Source: Pseudomonas sp. LD120 (lineage in GTDB: Bacteria; Pseudomonadota; Gammaproteobacteria; Pseudomonadales; Pseudomonadaceae). From it: a stretch of 64,000 nt of DNA. This document shows, in pieces, positions 43,976 to 52,642 of the stretch (position 1 is its first letter; each line of letters begins with the position of its first letter). The notes under the pieces are model-generated. The model was given only the letters and a program-made list of their open reading frames with translations, ran no database searches and was not told the DNA's origin. Made by a program: the position numbers and the translations under genes. The stretch spans positions 2,604,001 through 2,668,000 of the forward strand of contig NZ_WVHL01000005.1 in NCBI RefSeq assembly GCF_009861525.1. Direction: 5' to 3'.

Positions 43976-43997
43976 CTTACGACCGCTGCGCGGCCGA

Positions 43998-44021
43998 GCG
44001 GGAGCAAGCTCCCTCGCCACA
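43998..44021. repeat. REP-like palindrome
   Basis: GCGGGAGCAAGCTCCCTCGC followed by CACA, the inverse of the REP at 33466-33495. Confidence 0.75.
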
Positions 44022-44256
44022 GTAAGCTCGCCGAGCCCCTTGCTCACTGTGGCGTTTCAACATAATGCGTAGCAGAAAACTGCTGCATTCGCAGCAATGG
44101 ATCTAGTAACCCCGACATAACAACAGCGATGATTTCTGCTCACCTTGCACCAGAGTATTTGGACAAGGATCAGCCCCTAATCTCATGTTTCTTTCGCCCA
44201 CTACACGGAGCAATTGATCATTGTTGCGGTGATAACGGATAGACCTGTATGTAAAT

Positions 44257-44284
44257 AAAAAAGCAGCTCTCGGGAGCTGCTTTT
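44257..44284 (-). terminator. Strong terminator behind the 42-codon gene
   Basis: AAAAGCAGCTC-TCGG-GAGCTGCTTTT, an 11-bp perfect stem. On the minus strand it ends in six U and follows the small gene's stop by 5 bases. It could also act on the plus strand. Confidence 0.9.
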
Positions 44285-44289
44285 CGATC

Positions 44290-44418
44290 CTATTCCCCCT
44301 TTTTATGCTTATGGGGTTTCAGATCTGGATGCTCTTTCTGCTTTTCGGGCGTGACTCTCTGTCTTTTGTCCGCAGTGCCATCTTCGTTTTTTCTTTTAGG
44401 GCCAGGTTTGATACTCAT
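44290..44418 (-). CDS. 42-residue basic protein, separated from its ribosome site by IS3
   Basis: The frame MSIKPGPKRKNEDGTADKRQ continues to a TAG at 44290 and is immediately followed by a perfect terminator. The protein is very hydrophilic, with about one third Lys/Arg. If the IS3 element and one GAC copy are removed, AAAGGAAG lies 7 bases upstream of the ATG and a sigma-70 promoter lies beyond. The present copy has no ribosome site. The function is unknown; the complete gene architecture makes it credible. Confidence 0.6.
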   Translation of the reverse strand: MSIKPGPKRKNEDGTADKRQRVTPEKQKEHPDLKPHKHKKGE

Positions 44419-44433
44419 GGTCGACTGTAGTGG

Positions 44434-45297
44434 TCAACAATTTCCGGACACTGAATTGAGTTTTTCCTCAACAACCGCTGGCGGCACGAAGCCGTTGTAC
44501 TGATGTGGCCGTGTCCAGTTGTATCGCTGCATGAGGTATCGGCCGATGTCCTGCTCGGCCAACGCCGTCGTCATGTAGCCCACCGTCGGCACCCACTCGG
44601 TTTTCAGGCTACGAAACAGCCGCTCCATTGGCGAGTTGTCGTAGCAGTTTCCCCGTCTGCTCATGCTTTGAGTCATCCGATAGCGCCACAGTCGCCGTCG
44701 GAAACTGCGGCTGCCGTATTGGCTTCCCTGATCGCTGTGAAATAGGACGCCCCGTGGTCTGCCACGCATTTCATACGCCCTGTCGAGCGCCTTGATGACC
44801 AGATCGGCATCAGGCCTGGAAGACATTGCCCAACCCACCACCCTGCGGCTGTACAAATCCAATACAACGGCCAGGTAATGCCATCGCCCTTGCGCCCAGA
44901 TGTAGGTGATGTCGCCGCACCAGGCCCTGTTCGGCGCTGCCACGGCGAACTGCCGATCGAGGAGGTTGGGAATGTCAGGACGTTCAACCGTGGCTTTCTT
45001 GTAAGCGTGAGAACCGGGCTGCTTGCTGATCAATCCTTGTTCCTTCATCAAGCTTCTGACCTTGAAGCGTCCCACCTCAACGCCCTCGTCGCGAAGCATG
45101 GCAACGATACTGCGGCTGCCGGCAGAACTACGGCTTTGGCTGAACAGTTCGTTGATGCGGCTGCGCAGGCTCACCCGGCGAACATCGATACGACGCCGCC
45201 GGGCCAAATGGGCGTAATAACAGGATCGGGGCAGCTCGAACACTGAACACAACAGCTGGACGGGATAGTGCTTGGCCAACTGCCGAATCGACTTCAA
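44434..45297 (-). CDS. IS3-family transposase OrfB
   Basis: 287 residues. The rve integrase core has DDE residues in WCGDITYIW, FHSDQGSQYGS and DNSPMERLFRSLKTEW. Its own start is a TTG at 45297; as in other IS3 members it is probably made mostly as an OrfAB fusion through ribosomal frameshifting at the A7 run in orfA. Confidence 0.92.
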   Translation of the reverse strand: MKSIRQLAKHYPVQLLCSVFELPRSCYYAHLARRRRIDVRRVSLRSRINELFSQSRSSAGSRSIVAMLRDEGVEVGRFKVRSLMKEQGLISKQPGSHAYKKATVERPDIPNLLDRQFAVAAPNRAWCGDITYIWAQGRWHYLAVVLDLYSRRVVGWAMSSRPDADLVIKALDRAYEMRGRPRGVLFHSDQGSQYGSRSFRRRLWRYRMTQSMSRRGNCYDNSPMERLFRSLKTEWVPTVGYMTTALAEQDIGRYLMQRYNWTRPHQYNGFVPPAVVEEKLNSVSGNC

Positions 45298-45602
45298 CGT
45301 CTGCGCCCGTGTTCCTCGGCCATCAAGAGCGCAGTGGCCTCCTTTAAGATTTTTTTCTCAAGCTCCAGCCGGTTGATGCGGGCCTGAAGCTCCTGAATCG
45401 TCTGCTGCTCCGGTGTAAGCGCCTTGGCAGTCGGCGTAACGCCTCCACGTTCCAGTTGCAACTGGGCAACCCAGCGCCGCAATGCGGTCTCACCTACATC
45501 GAGGGATTTGGCGGCCTCAGGGCAGCTATAGCCTTGGTCGAGCACCAGGCTGGCAGCCTCACGCTTGAAGGCAGGGGTGAAAGTACGTCGTTGTCTGCTC
45601 AT
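45294..45602 (-). CDS. IS3-family transposase OrfA
   Basis: 102 residues from ATG 45602. The helix-turn-helix (FTPAFKREAASLVLDQGYSCPEAAKSLDVGETALRRWV) and leucine zipper (IQELQARINRLELEKKILKEA) are typical. The slippery A7 lies in the codons for LEKKI. Confidence 0.9.
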   Translation of the reverse strand: MSRQRRTFTPAFKREAASLVLDQGYSCPEAAKSLDVGETALRRWVAQLQLERGGVTPTAKALTPEQQTIQELQARINRLELEKKILKEATALLMAEEHGRRR

Positions 45603-45703
45603 TGAACACCTCTGTGTGGCGATCATCTTCGCCTAAAAAGGTGTCCGGAGTTAGTAGACCACTACAGACTTCCTTTATCGCTTGGGTTGTTAAATCCTAT
45701 TTT

Positions 45704-45732
45704 TAACTAGTCCAGCCTTTTATAGCTGTCAA
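45704..45732 (-). promoter_or_regulatory. Probable promoter of the 42-codon gene
   Basis: Minus strand TTGACA (45732-45727), 17-bp spacer, TAGTTA (45709-45704). It is directed towards the IS3 element and, before that inserted, the small gene. Confidence 0.5.
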
Positions 45733-45792
45733 CAGGAAGCGGCTAAGGGGGGCTTAGTCATGGGGTCGGAATTCCGTAGCAAATTGCTTACC

Positions 45793-46581
45793 TCAATGCA
45801 CAATCTGCGCAAGAAACGCCTTAGCCCTCTCACTCTTCGGCGCCCCAAAAAACGCCTCCGGCGGCGCGTCTTCAACGATGCGCCCCCCATCCAAAAACAA
45901 CACCCGCTCCGCCACCTGCCGCGCAAACCCCATCTCATGGGTCACACAAAGCATGGTCATCCCACTCCCAGCGAGCTTCACCATCACATCCAACACCTCA
46001 CTCACCATCTCCGGGTCCAGCGCCGAAGTCGGTTCATCAAACAACATGATCTTCGGCTCCATGCACAACGCCCGGGCAATCGCCACGCGCTGTTGCTGCC
46101 CACCTGAAAGCTGGCTCGGGTACTTATCCGCCTGATTCTCAATCCCCACCTTGGCCAGAAACCCCCGCGCCAGTTCTTCAGCCTTTTTCCGCGACAACCC
46201 ACGCACGGTCATCGGTGCCAGGGTGCAGTTGTCCAGCACGCTCATGTGCGGGAACAGGTTGAAGTGCTGGAACACCATGCCCACTTGGCTGCGCACCTGG
46301 GCGGCTTCGCGGGTGTTTTGCGAGAGGTCGGTGCGGTCCACCAGGATGCGACCTTTTTCGGCAATCTCCAGGCGGTTGATGCAGCGGATCAGGGTCGATT
46401 TACCGGAGCCGGAAGGCCCGCAGAGGACGATGCGTTCGCCCTGGCGCACCTTGAGGTCGATGTCGTGCAATACGTGGAAGGCGCCGTAGAACTTGTTCAG
46501 CCCGGCAATATCGATCACCACTTCGCGGTGGTCGGTGGCAACGGCGGGCGCGGCGGGAAGCGGGGCGGTCTGGGTCTGCAT
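45793..46581 (-). CDS. Polar amino-acid ABC transporter ATPase (D-lysine cluster)
   Basis: 262 residues, GGAGAA upstream of the ATG. Walker A GPSGSGKST, signature LSGGQQQR and Walker B IMLFDEPTSALD place it with GlnQ/HisP ATPases. It is the last gene of a leftward cluster with two permeases, a binding protein and an FAD amino-acid dehydrogenase. The same order occurs in the P. putida D-lysine locus as I recall it. Confidence 0.9.
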   Translation of the reverse strand: MQTQTAPLPAAPAVATDHREVVIDIAGLNKFYGAFHVLHDIDLKVRQGERIVLCGPSGSGKSTLIRCINRLEIAEKGRILVDRTDLSQNTREAAQVRSQVGMVFQHFNLFPHMSVLDNCTLAPMTVRGLSRKKAEELARGFLAKVGIENQADKYPSQLSGGQQQRVAIARALCMEPKIMLFDEPTSALDPEMVSEVLDVMVKLAGSGMTMLCVTHEMGFARQVAERVLFLDGGRIVEDAPPEAFFGAPKSERAKAFLAQIVH

Positions 46582-46597
46582 GGCGGTTCTCCGTCGG

Positions 46598-47839
46598 TCA
46601 GTTGAAGCGCTCGGCGCGGTAGGGGGTGGGGTCGGTGAAGGGCGTTTCGCCGGTGACCATCTGCGCTAGCAGTTGGCCGCTCACCGGGCCCAGGGTCAGG
46701 CCGTGGTGGGCGTGGCCGAAGTTGAACCACAGGCCGGGGTGGCGCGGGGCGGGGCCGATCACTGGGCACATGTCCGGCAGGCACGGGCGGCGGCCCAGCC
46801 AGGGTTCGGCGTCGAGGCGTTCGCCCAGGGGGTAGAAGCGGCGGGCCAGGGCTTCGCAGCGGCGCAGTTGGATTTCGTTGATCGGGTCGTCGCCGTCGGC
46901 GAATTCGATGCCGGTGGTCAGGCGGATGCCGCCCACCATCGGCGCCAGGACGTAGCCGCCCACCGGGTCGAGGATCGGGTGCTGCAAGCGGGTGCCGGGC
47001 AGGGCGGCGTAGTGCATGTGGTAGCCGCGCTTGATCGCCAGGGGAATGCGGTAGCCCAGGGGCTCGAAGATGCCGCTGGCTTGCGGGCCCAGCGCCACCA
47101 CCACTTCCTGGGCGGTGATCGGGCCGAGTTCGCTGTGCACCTGCCAGCCGCCTTCGATCTCGGTCAGGCTCAGGGCATCACCGATGACGAATTGGCCGCC
47201 GCGTTGCTTGAACAGTTCGGCGTAGCCGCGGGTCAGGCCGCCGGGGTCGCTGACGGTCTTGGGATCGAGCCAGTGCAGGCCGCCGACTACGTCTTGGTGC
47301 AGGCCGGGTTCCAGGGCCAGCAGTTCCGTGCGGTCCAGTACCCGGTAGTTGAGCTGGTAGTCGCGCAGGTCGGCGGCGGCGCGTTGGGCGAAGTCGAAGG
47401 CCTGTGGGTCGTTGAAGGCTTCGAGCCAGCCGCCGTCGGCGATCAGTTGCAGCATGTTGGCCGGGCGGGCCAGGGCCAGGTGTTCGCTCACGCAGCGTTC
47501 GATCAGCGGCAGCATGGCGCGGGTGGCGGCGGCCAGGCCCTTGGGCGAGGAGTGGCGCCAGTATTGCAGCAGCCAGGGGCCGGCCTTGGGCAGGTGGCGC
47601 AGGCTGTAGCGCACGTCCGATTGCTGGTTGAGGCCGTAGCGCACCAGCTTGCTCACTTCCCGGGGGAAGGCGTAGGGAATCACGCTGGCGCGTTCGATCA
47701 GCCCGGCGTTGCCGTGGCTGGTGCCGTTGCCCGGGGGCTGGCGGTCCAGCAGCACCACATGGCGGCCGCGGGCCTGCAGGTGCAGGGCGCTGCTGACGCC
47801 GACGATCCCGGCGCCCAGAACGAGGGTTTGGCAATGCAT
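46598..47839 (-). CDS. amaD: FAD-dependent D-amino-acid dehydrogenase (AmaD-type)
   Basis: 413 residues. The N-terminal FAD motif is LVLGAGIVGVSSALHLQARG. The C-terminal end has WFNFGHAHHGLTLGPVSGQLL, as in DadA-like enzymes. Placed with an RpiR regulator, a polar amino-acid ABC transporter and dpkA, it most likely oxidises D-lysine to the precursor of piperideine-2-carboxylate, the substrate of DpkA. The substrate is inferred from context. Confidence 0.83.
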   Translation of the reverse strand: MHCQTLVLGAGIVGVSSALHLQARGRHVVLLDRQPPGNGTSHGNAGLIERASVIPYAFPREVSKLVRYGLNQQSDVRYSLRHLPKAGPWLLQYWRHSSPKGLAAATRAMLPLIERCVSEHLALARPANMLQLIADGGWLEAFNDPQAFDFAQRAAADLRDYQLNYRVLDRTELLALEPGLHQDVVGGLHWLDPKTVSDPGGLTRGYAELFKQRGGQFVIGDALSLTEIEGGWQVHSELGPITAQEVVVALGPQASGIFEPLGYRIPLAIKRGYHMHYAALPGTRLQHPILDPVGGYVLAPMVGGIRLTTGIEFADGDDPINEIQLRRCEALARRFYPLGERLDAEPWLGRRPCLPDMCPVIGPAPRHPGLWFNFGHAHHGLTLGPVSGQLLAQMVTGETPFTDPTPYRAERFN

Positions 47840-47885
47840 GTTTGGGTCCTTATGACAGGGGCCGCGCGGCGGCCCACTAAAGGGT

Positions 47886-48596
47886 TCAGTTCAGGTGCCG
47901 GCCCAGGCGGCCTTCCAGGTATTTGAGGCTGCGCCGCACCACTTCGACGATCAGCAGGTACAGCACCGCGGCCCACAGGTAGATCTGGAAATCGAAGCTG
48001 CGGGAGAAGGCCAGTTTGGTCACCCCCATCAGGTCGTAGATGGTCACCAGGGAGGCGATGGCGCTGGCCTTGATCATCAAAATCAGCTCGTTGCCCAGAG
48101 GCCCGATGGCGATCAGCAGTGACTGCGGCAGGATCACTTTGCGAAACGCGGTCCAGCGCGACAGGCTCAGGGCCTTGCAGGCTTCGCGCTGGCCCTGGGC
48201 CACGGCCAGCAGGCTCCCGCGCAGGATCTCCGCCTGGTAGGCGGCGGTGTTCAGGGTGAAGGCCAGCAGGGTGCACAGCCACGCCTCGCGGAAGAACCAC
48301 CACAGGCCCACGTCCTGCCAGAAGTCTTTGAACGAGCCCAGGCCGTAATACAGCATGAACAGCTGGGCCAGCAGCGGCGAGCCACGAAAGAAGTACACGT
48401 AGGCCCCGGTGAAGCGCCGCAGGAACTGATTGCTGGACAGCCGCCCGAGGGCGATCAGCAGGCCGAGCACCGCGCCCAGGCTGAAGGAAATCGCCACCAG
48501 CTTGGCGGTCACCAGCAGGCCGTCGATAAAGCGCGGGCCGTAGCGTTCCAGCAGGTCCTGGTTGAGAAACAGGTTCAGCAGGTCGTCCAGGCTCAT
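47886..48596 (-). CDS. Polar amino-acid ABC transporter permease
   Basis: 236 residues with about five membrane segments and the HisM/HisQ EAA-type loop (EACKALSLSRWTAFRKVILPQSL). Its ATG overlaps the stop of the upstream permease gene (ATGA), so the two permeases are made together as the likely heterodimer. Confidence 0.9.
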   Translation of the reverse strand: MSLDDLLNLFLNQDLLERYGPRFIDGLLVTAKLVAISFSLGAVLGLLIALGRLSSNQFLRRFTGAYVYFFRGSPLLAQLFMLYYGLGSFKDFWQDVGLWWFFREAWLCTLLAFTLNTAAYQAEILRGSLLAVAQGQREACKALSLSRWTAFRKVILPQSLLIAIGPLGNELILMIKASAIASLVTIYDLMGVTKLAFSRSFDFQIYLWAAVLYLLIVEVVRRSLKYLEGRLGRHLN

Positions 48597-49312
48597 GGTT
48601 GCAGGCTCCGTTGCGCACGGTTGAAGCGTCGTTCAAGAAAGCTGAACAGGTGCCCCGACAGCGCCGAGAAGAACAGGTAGCCCAAGCAGGCCACGCTATA
48701 GAACAGCATGGGTTCCTTGGTCACGCTGACCGCGAGGTTGGTCTGGCGCATCAGGTCCACCAGGGAAATGGTCGACACCAGCGAGGTGTCCTTGAGCAGC
48801 GACAGCCAGTTGTTGGACAGGCCCGGCAAGGCGATGCGCGTCAGTTGCGGCAGCAGCACCCGGATGAAGGTGGTGCGCCGCGACAGGCTCAGGGCGCTGG
48901 CGGCTTCGTACTGGCCCTTGGGCAGGGTCTTGAACGCGGCCAGCCAGATCTCGCTGGAGAAGGCGGCGAACACCAGGCTGAAGGCGAGCATCGCGGCGAC
49001 GAAGGTGTTGATCGCCACTTCACCGGGGTAGCCCACGGCGGCGAGGATCTTCTGCGCGGCGATTTGGCAGCCGTAGTAGATGATCAGCAGAGTCAACAGC
49101 TCCGGCAGGCCGCGAAATACCGTGGAAAAGGTCGTGGCCCAGGCCCGCGCCCAGCGGTTTTTCGAGCGCGCGGCCAGGGCTACGGCGAGGCCCAGGGGCA
49201 GGCCGATGGGCACGCAGGCCAGCGCCAGGGCGATGGTCACCAGGGCCCCGGCGAGCAACGCCGAGCCCCAGCCGCCGCTGGCAAAAGACAGGAGTGACAG
49301 CTGTTCGAACAT
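48593..49312 (-). CDS. Polar amino-acid ABC transporter permease
   Basis: 239 residues, membrane protein with the EAA loop QYEAASALSLSRRTTFIRVLLPQL. It is the partner of the following permease and lies just after the binding-protein gene. Confidence 0.9.
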   Translation of the reverse strand: MFEQLSLLSFASGGWGSALLAGALVTIALALACVPIGLPLGLAVALAARSKNRWARAWATTFSTVFRGLPELLTLLIIYYGCQIAAQKILAAVGYPGEVAINTFVAAMLAFSLVFAAFSSEIWLAAFKTLPKGQYEAASALSLSRRTTFIRVLLPQLTRIALPGLSNNWLSLLKDTSLVSTISLVDLMRQTNLAVSVTKEPMLFYSVACLGYLFFSALSGHLFSFLERRFNRAQRSLQP

Positions 49313-49398
49313 GCGCGAACCCTCTGGAAAATTGAACCGTGCAGGGCGCCGCCGCGCTCAAGGGAACGCGGGGCGTGGGCAGCGGTAAAGGCGGGCGG

Positions 49399-50151
49399 TC
49401 AGTAGATGTCGAAGGCGAAGTAGCGGCTGGAGATTTTTTGGTAGGTGCCGTTGGCGACTATCGCGTCCAGGGCCTGGTTCAGGCGCTCGCGCAGGGCATT
49501 GTCTTCCTGGCGCACGGCGATCGAGGCGTCGGCGGTGGTGCCATTGACGTCACCGATGATCTTGCAGCAGTCCTTGCCGGCGCTTTCGGCCCAGGCCAGC
49601 AGCGGGAATTTGTCGGCGATCACCCCGTCCACGCGCCCGGCGGCCAGGTCGCTGTTGGCTTCGTCCAGGGTTGGGTAGAACTTCACGTCGGCGCCGGCCG
49701 GGCCGTAGTGGTCCTCGGCGTAGATGGCCTGGGTCGAGGAGGCCTGGGCGCCCACGCTGCGGCCCTTGAAGTCGGTCTGGGCGTCGCTGATGTCCGAGTC
49801 CTTGGCCACGGCCACCGACAGCGGGGTGCGGTAGTAGTGGTTGGTGAAGGCGATCTTTTTCTTGCGCTCGTCGGTGGCGATCATCGAGGCCACCACGGCG
49901 TCGTATTTCTTCGCCAGCAGCGCCGGGATGATGCCTTCCCAGTCCTGGGCGACGATGGTGCACTCGACCTTCATCTGCTCGCACAGGGCGTTGGCGATGT
50001 CCACGTCAAAGCCGTGCAGCTGGTTGCTGGAGTCCACGTAGTTGAAGGGCGGGTAGGCGCCTTCGGTGGCGATCTTCAAGGTTTCGGCCTGGGCCGTGGA
50101 CGCGGCGATGACCAGGGCGCAAGCACTGGCGAAGCGGAGGACGTTGTTCAT
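49399..50151 (-). CDS. Periplasmic amino-acid binding protein (D-lysine cluster)
   Basis: 250 residues with a cleavable signal (MNNVLRFASACALVIAASTAQA) and the SBP family 3 start TLKIATEGAYPPFNY. It is similar to lysine/arginine/ornithine binding proteins. It delivers the substrate to the two permeases encoded next to it. Confidence 0.9.
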   Translation of the reverse strand: MNNVLRFASACALVIAASTAQAETLKIATEGAYPPFNYVDSSNQLHGFDVDIANALCEQMKVECTIVAQDWEGIIPALLAKKYDAVVASMIATDERKKKIAFTNHYYRTPLSVAVAKDSDISDAQTDFKGRSVGAQASSTQAIYAEDHYGPAGADVKFYPTLDEANSDLAAGRVDGVIADKFPLLAWAESAGKDCCKIIGDVNGTTADASIAVRQEDNALRERLNQALDAIVANGTYQKISSRYFAFDIY

Positions 50152-50167
50152 GGAGCACCTCGGTTAT

Positions 50168-51043
50168 TTATTGTTTTGCGCGGGTGGACGATGTGTAACC
50201 AACAAACTCGTTATGCAGGGCAGCGGTGGCTTCCAGGCGTTTTTCCACCTCGGGCCCCAGGTGTTTGCACACCTCGTTGACCAACAGGTGAACCAGCGAC
50301 AGCATGGCCGCCGTGGATTCCCAGAACAGGTTGAATTCGGTGGGCACGCGGAACACCTCGTCGGCGTTCTGCTCGGCCCAGTCGCAGAAGGTGTCGGTGA
50401 CCAGGGTCACCGCAATCCCCGCCTCGCGGGCCTTGTGGCACAGGGTCAGGGCGTGGCGCGAATAGCGCCGGGCCTCGAACACCACCAGGGCGCAGTCTTC
50501 GGCGGGGCTGAGCAGCACGTCGGCGAAATGCCCGGCCGCGCCGTCCACCAGGTGCACGCCGTCGCGCAGGTATTGCAGCAGGTGGACCATGGAGGCGGCG
50601 ATGCCGCGCTCGGTCTGGAACCCCGCCACGTACACCCGGCGCCGGCTGGCCAGGCGCTGGACCACGGTCTGCCAGGCCGGGGTCAGGCTGTATTCGTAGA
50701 CCTTGACCAGCGCCGCCACTTCCAGCTCGAAGCTGCGGGGCAGGCCCTGGGCCGCCGGGTTGGGCTGTTGGCGAAACTCCTGCAGGCGGTCGCCCACCAG
50801 CCACGGGCCTTCGCCGAGGTCGTTCTTCAGGTCGTTTTTCAGGTCCTTGAAGTGGCTGTAGCCGATGGCGCGGCAGAAACGGCCGACGCTGGATTCGCTG
50901 ACGCCGAGTTTTTCGGCGATGTCGGCGGCGGTCTGGAAGGGCAGCTCGTAGAGGTTGGCCAGCATGTAGCTGGCAATCGCCCGACCCGACGCGGTGGCGC
51001 TGGACAAGCTGCTTTCAAGGCGTTGTTTGATGGGCTGGCTCAT
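50168..51043 (-). CDS. RpiR/MurR-family regulator
   Basis: 291 residues, AAGGAG before the ATG. The N-terminal HTH_6 domain (AADIAEKLGVSESSVGRFCRAIGYSHFKDLK) is followed by a SIS domain (about 120-250). It lies at the head of the leftward transporter cluster and is divergent from dpkA, and so probably controls both. A dispersed repeat lies between it and the dpkA promoter region. Confidence 0.88.
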   Translation of the reverse strand: MSQPIKQRLESSLSSATASGRAIASYMLANLYELPFQTAADIAEKLGVSESSVGRFCRAIGYSHFKDLKNDLKNDLGEGPWLVGDRLQEFRQQPNPAAQGLPRSFELEVAALVKVYEYSLTPAWQTVVQRLASRRRVYVAGFQTERGIAASMVHLLQYLRDGVHLVDGAAGHFADVLLSPAEDCALVVFEARRYSRHALTLCHKAREAGIAVTLVTDTFCDWAEQNADEVFRVPTEFNLFWESTAAMLSLVHLLVNEVCKHLGPEVEKRLEATAALHNEFVGYTSSTRAKQ

Positions 51044-51066
51044 GGCCGCTCCTTGTTATTCGGGTC

Positions 51067-51234
51067 TGCACGAAAACTGCCTGCGCTTCGACCATGCTGC
51101 GCACTACGCGCCTTCGGCGCTACGTAGAAACAGGCTCGGAATGCTCATGTAGGCCCCTACAGTCGAACGCGACCCCGGCCGTTGCTCGCCTGTTTTTGCC
51201 TTGCCTGATCTTTGCTCAGCGAGTTTTTTGTACA
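51067..51234. repeat. 168-bp dispersed repeat related to the one at 2.5 kb
   Basis: Ends are imperfect inverted repeats (TGCACGAAAACTGCC and, reading in from the right, TGTACAAAAAACTCG). The central palindrome TGTAGG-CC-CCTACA at 51148-51161 is preceded by AATGCTCA and followed downstream by TGTTTTTGCC, as in the aco copy. It separates the rpiR start from the rest of the rpiR-dpkA intergenic region. Confidence 0.65.
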
Positions 51235-51356
51235 GAATCAAAATGACGCAGTGCAGTGGAAAATGAATGTTTTCTGTCATGAAGTCAACATTTGACAGTT
51301 AACTGGCGTGACGCGATAGTCAGGTCCCTTCCAATAACAATTCCAATGGAGCTGCA

Positions 51357-52418
51357 ATGACCGACGCGACCCCCGCGACCCCGGCGCAGGCTGATGTCGA
51401 GTACCTCGACCTGCCGGCCTTGACCGACTTGCTGCAACGGATTTTTCTTCGCCACGGCACCTCTGCCGAGGTGGCCCGGGTGCTGGCCGACAACTGCGCC
51501 CGCGCCGAGCGCGACGGTTCCCACAGCCACGGGGTGTTCCGCATGCCCGGTTACCTGTCGTCCCTGGCCAGTGGTTGGGTCAACGGTCAGGCCGTGCCGC
51601 AAGTGGAGGATGTGGCCCCCGGCGTGGTGGCGGTGGACGCCGCCGGCGGCTTTGCCCAGCCGGCCCTGGCCGCGGCCCGCGAGCTGCTGCTGAGCAAGGC
51701 CCGCAGCGCCGGGATCGCGGTGCTGGCGATTCGCAATTCCCACCATTTCGCGGCGTTGTGGCCGGATGTCGAACCCTTTGCCGAGGAAGGCCTGGTGGCC
51801 CTGAGCCTGGTCAACAGCATGACCTGCGTGGTGCCCCATGGCGCCCAGCGGCCGCTGTTCGGCACCAACCCGATTGCCTTCGCCGCCCCCCGCGAGGGCG
51901 CCGAGCCCATCGTCTTCGACCTGGCCACCAGCGCCATTGCCCACGGCGATGTGCAGATCGCCAAGCGCCAGGGCCAGCAGTTGCCACCGGGCATGGGGGT
52001 GGACCGCGACGGCCAGCCCACGTGCGATCCGGCAGCGATTCTCGACGGCGGCGCCTTGCTGCCCTTTGGCGGGCACAAGGGCTCGGCGCTGTCGATGATG
52101 GTGGAGTTGCTGGCGGCGGCGCTGACCGGCGGCAATTTCTCCTTCGAGTTCGACTGGTCGCAACACCCGGGGGCGCAAACGCCCTGGACCGGGCAACTGC
52201 TGATCGTCATCGACCCCAGCCACCTGGGCGGCGGGCGGTTTGCCCAGCGCAGCGGCGAGCTGGTGCGGCAGATGCAGGCCGTGGGCCTGGAGCGCATGCC
52301 GGGGGACCGGCGCTACCGCACCCGGGCCAGATCCCTGCAACAGGGCATCCCTCTGGCCACCGCCGAACTGGCGCGGCTGCGGGTCCTTGCGGGTGACGAT
52401 AAGACGGGCGCCGACTAG
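51357..52418 (+). CDS. dpkA: Piperideine-2-carboxylate / pyrroline-2-carboxylate reductase (Ldh family)
   Basis: 353 residues, GGAG upstream. It belongs to the malate/L-lactate dehydrogenase family (RAERDGSHSHGVFRMPGYL; GIAVLAIRNSHHFAALW; FGTNPIAFAAP; HKGSALSMMVELL). In D-lysine degradation DpkA reduces delta1-piperideine-2-carboxylate to L-pipecolate with NADPH. The neighbouring FAD enzyme, transporter and RpiR gene support this role over a lactate or malate enzyme. Confidence 0.83.
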   Translation: MTDATPATPAQADVEYLDLPALTDLLQRIFLRHGTSAEVARVLADNCARAERDGSHSHGVFRMPGYLSSLASGWVNGQAVPQVEDVAPGVVAVDAAGGFAQPALAAARELLLSKARSAGIAVLAIRNSHHFAALWPDVEPFAEEGLVALSLVNSMTCVVPHGAQRPLFGTNPIAFAAPREGAEPIVFDLATSAIAHGDVQIAKRQGQQLPPGMGVDRDGQPTCDPAAILDGGALLPFGGHKGSALSMMVELLAAALTGGNFSFEFDWSQHPGAQTPWTGQLLIVIDPSHLGGGRFAQRSGELVRQMQAVGLERMPGDRRYRTRARSLQQGIPLATAELARLRVLAGDDKTGAD

Positions 52419-52642
52419 ACGAGCGCCGACCAAGGGCTTGATCCCTTGGCACCCGGGTCCATCAGCCCTTGGTGTTACTCCCGGTAGGGGGGCCGGTAGC
52501 GGTCCGGTCGTGGATCGGATTTGCCGCTCCCTGCCAGCCCCTCCAAAGCACCGTGAACTTGCCCCCAAGGCAGCCTATGGGCGGCCTTGGCGCGTTTCGA
52601 TAATCGCCTCCGACATTTCGTCCCCCGTTTGCGGAGCGCGCC

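Larger units (their letters stand above)
43293..44256. other. Repeat-rich gene-free region right of hamA
   Basis: The first ~90 bp should hold the hamA promoter. The rest contains a long dispersed repeat, a REP palindrome and unassigned sequence to 44256. I see no credible gene. Confidence 0.6.
44426..45666 (-). mobile_element. IS3-family insertion sequence
   Basis: 1241 bp with terminal repeats beginning TGTAGTGGTC and ending CCGGACAC on both sides (26 bp with a few mismatches). It is flanked by the 3-bp duplication GAC (44423-44425 and 45667-45669). It carries orfA and orfB on the minus strand. Confidence 0.92.

Noticed and set aside
51357..52418. Assignment as malate or L-lactate dehydrogenase
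   Set aside because: The family fits by sequence, but the neighbouring D-amino-acid oxidase, transporter and RpiR gene favour the DpkA-type imine reductase.
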